8,324 nt of DNA from Verrucomicrobiales bacterium (GTDB lineage Bacteria > Verrucomicrobiota > Verrucomicrobiia > Verrucomicrobiales > DEV007). Of the stretch, positions 1 to 6,100 are shown piece after piece; within the stretch, counting starts at the first letter, position 1; every line of letters begins with the position of its first letter. The stretch is taken from the NCBI GenBank assembly GCA_002696885.1, contig NZSO01000013.1, positions 1-8,324 of the forward strand, given 5' to 3'. The position numbers and the translations under genes were made by a program. The notes below the pieces were generated by a model, which searched no databases, was not told where the DNA came from, and was given only the letters and a program-made list of their open reading frames with translations.

Positions 1-1589
1 TAATTGGAGATTCCGTTCGACTCCCACCTTTGGTCAAACATTGAGCGAATATGTTTTTTGTCCCTGCGAATGATACCCTTCCAATGTTTGGCATCTTCGG
101 GTTTACCAATAAGAAGAGATATTTTTTCAAGCTTTTCTGCAACTTCAAACAGATTCATGGCGAAATTGGGTAACCTTTTTTTAAATAGTTTATCAAAGTG
201 ATCCAAATAACATCTTCTTAGAAATTCAACATCACCGGTGTGTTTATAAATTTGCCAAGCCCCCAATACGTGTTCGCAAGTTTCAACCCCGTAGGCGCCG
301 CTATGCCATGAAATTCCCTTGTTGTCGGAAATCATTCTGAGGCCATCCTTTAGTTCTCTATATCTATTATTTGTTGTAAGATGCTTCCATGTTAGAACAT
401 TGCCATAAGCATAGTGTTTTTTGTTGTTGGTCCATGCGCCTACTTTGATTTGAAAAGCGGCATCATAGCGATGCATTCCAAGAAAATTATTAACCGCTGT
501 TTGAGTGTGAGGTTCTATTTCCCAACCCTTACCAACCTCTATGTAGTACATGAGGTATAGAGACCATAAATAATAGTAAATATCGACGAACCTTTCGTCT
601 GAGCATCTAAACCAAGGGATCTCCTCATTAAGGAGTTTATTCATTTGGTTAGTTTTTTCTGCCAAGCATTTTTGATCGTTAATAATAGCATCTCTAGCCA
701 TTGATATGGCTTCATTACGATTATCGTTCATGGCCCAGGATACGGTTATTCCTTTGGTATCACATGGTATTGAAAATTTGTACTCATGGACTTTGTTTTC
801 GTCTAGAGCCGTCACAAGGGTAGTTTTAATATCTTTCGAGCAACTTAAAACTGTCGTCATTCCAGAGTAAACACTGGGCCCAATCCGAATTTTGCCATCA
901 GGATCTGGTTTGGATCTAACCTTGCCGCCTTCCTTTATAACTATGCTGTTGTTTTTTGAATCAAATTGAATTGAAGATGACGAAGAAACACTATTGCGGT
1001 GAAAAAAAGAGTGGCCTTCGAATTCAATTGTTATTGGTTTGGATGCTGTGATGATGGATACGGCAGCATCATTAGGGGCGATAAATTTTTCCTCTTTAAT
1101 CGTTATACCATCAATATCATATATACAGATAAGTTTATCTGGTCTCCATAACATGCTTACGGGTTTTGGATTTGTGTACCTCTTTTCATTTATGATTACA
1201 CTCCCATATAGAACCTTCGTGTCTTTGTAAAACTCCCAACCTTGATAGTCGTTACCTGTGCCGGTGTTTTCAGTGCCCTTTATTTCACTGTTTAGAAGCC
1301 CAACGCCGCGACTTCGTAGGTCATGGTGAAATGGGTGGGTTAATCCAATCGTCTCGTGCTCTACCAAACGCCAACTTGCATGAAATCCACCAATGTAATA
1401 GGTGACATTACCTGCCATGAACCCATGTTTTCTCCCTTGGATTTCTTGCTCTATTTTTTTGCAATAATCCGTAAATGGTGGCTTTTCTTTAGACACTAAA
1501 TCTATATTGAAAACTAATATGAAAAATAGCGTAAACAGATGCATTGAATTGATGAGCTTATTCTTTTTTACAAAGTACAATGCATTCAT
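1..1589 (-). CDS. Secreted six-hairpin glycosidase-like protein, 3' end outside window
   Basis: The minus-strand frame is open for 529 codons from an ATG at 1589-1587 to the window edge, where the last codon (TA plus an unseen base) could be Tyr or a stop. The N-terminus has a basic stretch followed by a hydrophobic segment (about residues 17-32), read as a signal peptide. Residues about 55-290 are beta-rich, resembling the N-terminal sandwich of GH63/MGH1-like enzymes. From about residue 320 it becomes helical and aromatic (LWSLYLMYYIE; GWEIEPHTQ at 355-363; GAYGVETCEH at 431-440; GAWQIYKHTGD), as expected of an (alpha/alpha)6 six-hairpin barrel. The likely role is hydrolysis of a glycan outside the cytoplasm. 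Substrate and catalytic acids cannot be named; E357, E359 and E436 are only candidates. An in-frame ATG at 1544 (M16) gives a more compact signal peptide, but 1589 has an AAGAG four bases upstream, so I chose 1589. The assignment is by fold impression; the open frame is certain. Confidence 0.72.
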   Translation of the reverse strand, partial: MNALYFVKKNKLINSMHLFTLFFILVFNIDLVSKEKPPFTDYCKKIEQEIQGRKHGFMAGNVTYYIGGFHASWRLVEHETIGLTHPFHHDLRSRGVGLLNSEIKGTENTGTGNDYQGWEFYKDTKVLYGSVIINEKRYTNPKPVSMLWRPDKLICIYDIDGITIKEEKFIAPNDAAVSIITASKPITIEFEGHSFFHRNSVSSSSSIQFDSKNNSIVIKEGGKVRSKPDPDGKIRIGPSVYSGMTTVLSCSKDIKTTLVTALDENKVHEYKFSIPCDTKGITVSWAMNDNRNEAISMARDAIINDQKCLAEKTNQMNKLLNEEIPWFRCSDERFVDIYYYLWSLYLMYYIEVGKGWEIEPHTQTAVNNFLGMHRYDAAFQIKVGAWTNNKKHYAYGNVLTWKHLTTNNRYRELKDGLRMISDNKGISWHSGAYGVETCEHVLGAWQIYKHTGDVEFLRRCYLDHFDKLFKKRLPNFAMNLFEVAEKLEKISLLIGKPEDAKHWKGIIRRDKKHIRSMFDQRWESNGISN

Positions 1590-1691
1590 TAATCTCTTAT
1601 AATTAGACTTGCCTTCATGCAGTCTGATTATAAAACAAGGACTCGCAAAGACTTTTTATTTCTAAAAGAAAAGTTATCATATCAATTTTAA
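1590..1691. promoter_or_regulatory. Divergent intergenic promoter region
   Basis: These 102 bases separate the divergent glycosidase and sulfatase genes and must hold promoter or operator signals for both. A perfect TATAAT reads on the plus strand at 1598-1603 and another on the minus strand at 1632-1627. The minus-strand box lies about 37 bases from the glycosidase ATG; the plus-strand box lies about 88 bases from the sulfatase ATG. Neither has a convincing TTGACA-like partner at 16-18 bases, so the boxes are candidates only. The sulfatase start has no clear Shine-Dalgarno sequence just upstream, whereas the glycosidase has a weak AAGAG at 1598-1594 on the minus strand. Confidence 0.45.
1597..1633. 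repeat. Imperfect 13-bp inverted repeat, possible operator
   Basis: The left arm (1597-1609, TTATAATTAGACT) and the right arm (1621-1633, AGTCTGATTATAA) are inverted copies matching at 12 of 13 positions, separated by 11 bases. The only mismatch (T1604 against G1626) would still form a G-U pair in RNA. Each arm contains a TATAAT-type hexamer, and the two face each other on opposite strands. The position between divergent genes and the arm spacing suit a dimeric regulator site that could cover both promoters. The symmetry is seen directly; the operator role is inferred. Confidence 0.6.
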
Positions 1692-3140
1692 ATGCACTCT
1701 AAATTGTTCTATGTTTATCTATCGGTTTTATTTTCTGGAGCATTAGCTCAAGCGGAAAATAAATCTAAAAGGATTAAACCTAATTTTTTATTCATTGCCA
1801 TTGATGATCTAAATGATTGGGTTGGATGTTTAGGTGGCCATCCTCAAGCAAAGACACCAAACATTGATGCTTTTGCTAAGCAAGGAGTGTTATTCGAAGA
1901 GGCATATTGTGCGGCGCCCCTATGTAGTCCATCTAGGACTGCAATAATGACAGGATTACGTCCCTCTACGACTGGAATATATGGCAACCTTAATTGGTTC
2001 AGGGACCTTCCCAAATATAAGGATTGGGTTACTCTTCCTCAATACTTTCGAAATCATGGATATTACACGGTGAGTGGAGGAAAGTTATTTCACCAGCCCA
2101 AGGGTAAATTTTCTGATCCGATTTCATGGGATCAGCAATATTCGCAAGGGCAGGGGACTCCACGACCCAAGATTTCTCGTAGATACACTCATGGTCTCAA
2201 GGAAAAGTTTTCTAATCCAATATTGGCGAGATTAATTGACTGGGAAGCGCTTGATCAACCAAAGGAACAGTCTGCTGACTGGAAAGCTGCAGATGGAGCG
2301 GCTGACTTTTTAATGAGGAATCATGAAAAACCATTTTTTCTAGCATGTGGAATCTATCTTCCCCATCTGCCGTGGCATGTGCCAAAGAAATATTTTGATT
2401 TGCACCCGATTGAAAAAATTCAATTACCGAAACATCAAACCAATGACGTTGATGATATTCCAACAGGTGGGCGTCGTATGATTGGGGATGCTGCTAAAAT
2501 AATTCGTGAAAGTGGTAAATGGAGAGAGGCTGTTCAGGGATGTTTGGCGGCAGGCTCCTTTGCTGACGACTGTGTAGGGCATGTTCTTAGTGCACTTAAC
2601 AAGAGTGCTTACAAGGATAACACGATTGTGGTTTTATGGGGTGATCATGGTTATGATATATGTGAAAAAACCTTTGCTAAGTCGGCGCTATGGCAGCAAA
2701 CCACTCGGACTCCTCTAATTATTTATGTTCCTGAAAAATTAGGAGGCAATAAAAGAAATGCTAACTGCAAAAAACCTGTCAGTTTGATCGATCTTTATCC
2801 AACACTCGTTGAATTATGCGGGTTGCCAAAAAACCCTAAAGTTGAGGGAAGAAGTATTGCTCCATTAGTTTTTAATCCTCACAAGGAATGGCCATATCCC
2901 GCACTCATCACCCATTCTCCATATTGGCACGGACCCAATCATGCGGTCCGTTCCGAACGGTATCATTACATAAAGTATAGTAAGGGAGGCGAAGAATTAT
3001 ATGACATGTATAATGATCCTGATCAGTTAACTAACCTTGCAAATAAGAAAGAATTTGATTCGCTCAAGAAAGAACTGAGAGGATGGATGCCGAAAATAAA
3101 CACCCCACATTTTCGTCTCCCAAAAAATAATTCTGAATAA
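1692..3140 (+). CDS. Secreted Cys-type sulfatase, iduronate-2-sulfatase-like
   Basis: This 482-residue protein is a typical full-length S1-family sulfatase that hydrolyses sulfate esters, here probably on a polysaccharide. Residues 1-20 are a signal peptide, probably cut after ALAQ. The catalytic signature C78-S-P-S-R82 followed by TAIMTG is present; C78 would be converted to formylglycine. Metal and active-site candidates are D38-D39 (AIDDLNDW), K131 and H134 (GKLFH), H225 (LPHLPWH), D318-H319 (GDHG) and K330. The DDLNDW, LRPSTTGIYGN and LPHLPWHVPKKYF segments resemble iduronate-2-sulfatase-like enzymes (I believe subfamily S1_7), although the true substrate cannot be read from sequence. The C-terminal ELYDMYNDPDQLTNLA segment is the usual sulfatase ending. 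The motif after GDHG (YDICEKTF) departs from the usual HLGEKxHW. The start is the only nearby ATG that keeps the whole signal peptide. It is probably co-transcribed with the next gene, 34 bases downstream. Confidence 0.93.
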   Translation: MHSKLFYVYLSVLFSGALAQAENKSKRIKPNFLFIAIDDLNDWVGCLGGHPQAKTPNIDAFAKQGVLFEEAYCAAPLCSPSRTAIMTGLRPSTTGIYGNLNWFRDLPKYKDWVTLPQYFRNHGYYTVSGGKLFHQPKGKFSDPISWDQQYSQGQGTPRPKISRRYTHGLKEKFSNPILARLIDWEALDQPKEQSADWKAADGAADFLMRNHEKPFFLACGIYLPHLPWHVPKKYFDLHPIEKIQLPKHQTNDVDDIPTGGRRMIGDAAKIIRESGKWREAVQGCLAAGSFADDCVGHVLSALNKSAYKDNTIVVLWGDHGYDICEKTFAKSALWQQTTRTPLIIYVPEKLGGNKRNANCKKPVSLIDLYPTLVELCGLPKNPKVEGRSIAPLVFNPHKEWPYPALITHSPYWHGPNHAVRSERYHYIKYSKGGEELYDMYNDPDQLTNLANKKEFDSLKKELRGWMPKINTPHFRLPKNNSE

Positions 3141-3160
3141 TGTGGCAGGGTGCGTATTAT

Positions 3161-3166
3161 AAAGGA
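3161..3166 (+). promoter_or_regulatory. Ribosome binding site of the large fusion gene
   Basis: AAAGGA ends eight bases before the ATG at 3175. It is the clearest Shine-Dalgarno match in the window and supports that start. No terminator-like structure lies in the 34 bases after the sulfatase stop, which favours one transcript for both genes. Confidence 0.7.
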
Positions 3167-3174
3167 CAAGCAAA

Positions 3175-6100
3175 ATGCTTCTGGGTTCACATAAAATATT
3201 ATTACAAACAGAAAAAGGCCAACGTCTCCTTTTTATTGTTCTTCTTTTTTTTACACTAGGTTCCTTATTCGCAGAAAACGAAACAAAGCAAGGTCATCCA
3301 TTATTACTGAGTCCTCATTCTGATCCCATCTCTTATTATGATGGTCATGTGTTCGTCGTTAATACACAATCAGACACCCTTGACATTATTAACGCTGAGC
3401 AAAATCAGATAATTTCCCGAATTGCGACAGGGATTGACCCTGTTTCAGTTGAGGTTAGACCAGATGGTAAAGAAGTCTGGGTTTCCAACCATATTTCTGA
3501 TTCTATCAGTGTGATCGACAATGATCCAAAAAGTCCTAGTTATCATACTATAGTTGCGACGATTCAGGCAATGGATCTTGAGAAGAAGGCAACAAGGTTT
3601 GACGAACCCGTCGATATTGCTTTTGCCAATAATGATAAAGCCTATGTAGCATTATCTTCGACCAACGAAATTGCTGTCATTGATGTCAAAAAAAGAAAGG
3701 TTACTAAGAAAATTAAGATTACTGCTCAGGAGCCAAGAGCCATAAAAGTCAAAAACGATAAACTATATGTTATACCGTTTGAGTCGAATAATAGAACTCA
3801 GCTCTCGGGAGGAGTAGGTAAGCCTCATGATGGAGACTTGGTGACATTTGATGCACGAAAGTTGGCTAGCGCTTTTGATTCTGTTGGTTTTACAGTGGAT
3901 GTTATCAAGCATCCACAGGTACCAGATAAGGATCTTTTCATTTTTGATACTGTTACCGAAAGACCATTAAAAATTATTAACTCACTAGGAACTAATCTTT
4001 TTGGAATTGATGTCAGTAACGATGGGGAAGTCTTTATTGCTCAGACTGATGCTCAAAACCATGTCAATGGGCGAGCTGGAACTAAAAAACATGGTTTGGA
4101 ACAATTGATGAATAGACCTTACCTAAATCAAATAACTAAGGTCTCGTCGGAGGGGGTGTCTCAATTTATAAACCTAAACCCATTACCTCCAGAACAACCG
4201 AACAGGAAAAAAGCCATTGCTACGCCTTTTGCCATAAAGGCTAGTTCGAATGGTAGAGTGATATATTGTACGGCTGCCGGATCTGATGATTTTTTTGCCA
4301 TTGATTCGATGAACAGTGAGCTGCTTGCAAAAGTCAAAGTTGGCTCGGTGCCAAGAGGAATTGCTTTTCAAAAATCAAAGGATGGTAAAGAGAAAGTCGC
4401 TTGGGTTTTTAATGCCGTTTCAAATTCAGTCACTAAAGTAGACGTCAGTAAAACTAATCAATGGAAATCACTTAAAACCATTCAGCTCGATGATCCTACG
4501 CTTGGATTGTATAAGGAGGGTAGGATTGCTTTTAACACTTCAAGAGCATCTTCCAATGGCACCTTCTCATGTGCTAGCTGTCATGCCGACGGTAATACAG
4601 ATCAGCTATTATGGGTGCTCGAAACTCCACACTTGGTGGGGGCTGATCAAATCGAGCCACGTTTATCTCAAACCTTGAGAGGTCTTAGAGGAACCGCGCC
4701 CTATCACTGGGACGGTGTTCCTGGTGATCCCTACGGTGGTAAAAATGCTACAACCAGAGAACTGCTTGAACCAAATTCTGATGTTAATAAACCAGAAACC
4801 TCAGTAAGACATGTTATCGATGGGTCAATGGCGACAACAATGTTAGATTCTGAAAGTGATATTCGGAACGATGAAGACAAAAAAGGGTATCTGACAAAAA
4901 AGGAAAGAGACGCGATGGCTGAATTTCTTCTTAACCTTTCGCATATGCCAACTAAAGGTCGCTCCTATGATGATAAGTTGTCAGACCAGGCCTTGGTTGG
5001 TTTTGAAAGATTTCATATAACTGGTGCGCGTGACCGAAAGAATCTTAATACTAATGTGTGTGGTAGCTGTCATACGTTTCCCTATTTGGCGACTGACCAA
5101 GATTCAATGCAGGTTCCAAGTTTTAGAGGAGCGCTAGATCGTTTTATAACTCAAGCTCAGGGAAGAAATAGTGTGATTGATCTTAATGGAGTAAAAGAAA
5201 TAGCAGAGAAAGGTTTCCCTGAGGAGGAGGTTTGGAAAAGAATGCTTAACATGGGAGAGCCTAAGCGACTGTGGCCTGTTATTGATATGTTTAAAGAATC
5301 AAGTTCGGGTTTTCCAGGAGCTTTTGGAAGACAAGCTACGCTAAGTGCAAAATCGGTACATGATCCAGTTACATTGAATATTATTAGAGGTCTCGAGAGC
5401 AGCGCCATTAAAGGAAGTACTCTTCTGAAAGTTTCAGGGCTAATAAAAAGGGAATCAAAGCATGAGAAAATAGAATTAAATTTTATTAAACGCGGTTTTT
5501 CTAACTCCCAGAGCAATGGGGCTCAGGACTCATCCTCAGATTACAAATATTATGATAACGCTGGGCATATTTTTTCTCTTCATACATTAATTCGTGAGGC
5601 TAGGGTAGGGGCCTTTATTGGTACGTTTACGGGATTACTGGGGGATGACTTTAACTCTCCACCACCTGCTATATGGACGGCAGGTTCACTTCATAAGCAA
5701 AGAGGCGCTCAACTTTTTCCACGCATTAACGAGAAAGTTAAAACAATGAGAATTAGTGCGCGACACGTTAAAGAGGATTCACTGGTTTTTGTAAATGGAG
5801 AAAGGTATCCAGCAAAGTTCAAGATGGTGGGTAAAGATTTGGCTGATCTCACACTCCAAAGAATGCCACCAAGAGGCATGAATATGGTGCAAATTCAAAA
5901 CCCTAAAAGTTATATCAGTAATGAACTTATATTTTTTGTTGAATCTAGGGAAGAGGCCATTTTGAGATATAGAAAAGAACCCCCTTATCTTTTAACTACA
6001 ATTTTAAATTCTTCCCTCATCAATGACGATATCGAAGAGGCGAAAATATTAATTGAGGCTGGTGCTGATATTAATATGCCGCATGAACATTTTGATAAAG

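Noticed and set aside
1039..1230. A 63-codon plus-strand frame with hydrophobic stretches
   Set aside because: It lies antisense to the open glycosidase frame, and the apparent membrane segments arise from the complement of that gene.
2212..2463. An 83-codon open frame on the minus strand inside the first sulfatase gene
   Set aside because: It lies opposite a strongly supported sulfatase frame, and its translation has no recognisable motif or ribosome binding site support.
5157..5516. A 119-codon open frame on the minus strand inside the large fusion gene
   Set aside because: It is antisense to the cytochrome-to-beta-rich region of a continuous, domain-rich frame, and its composition looks like a shadow translation.
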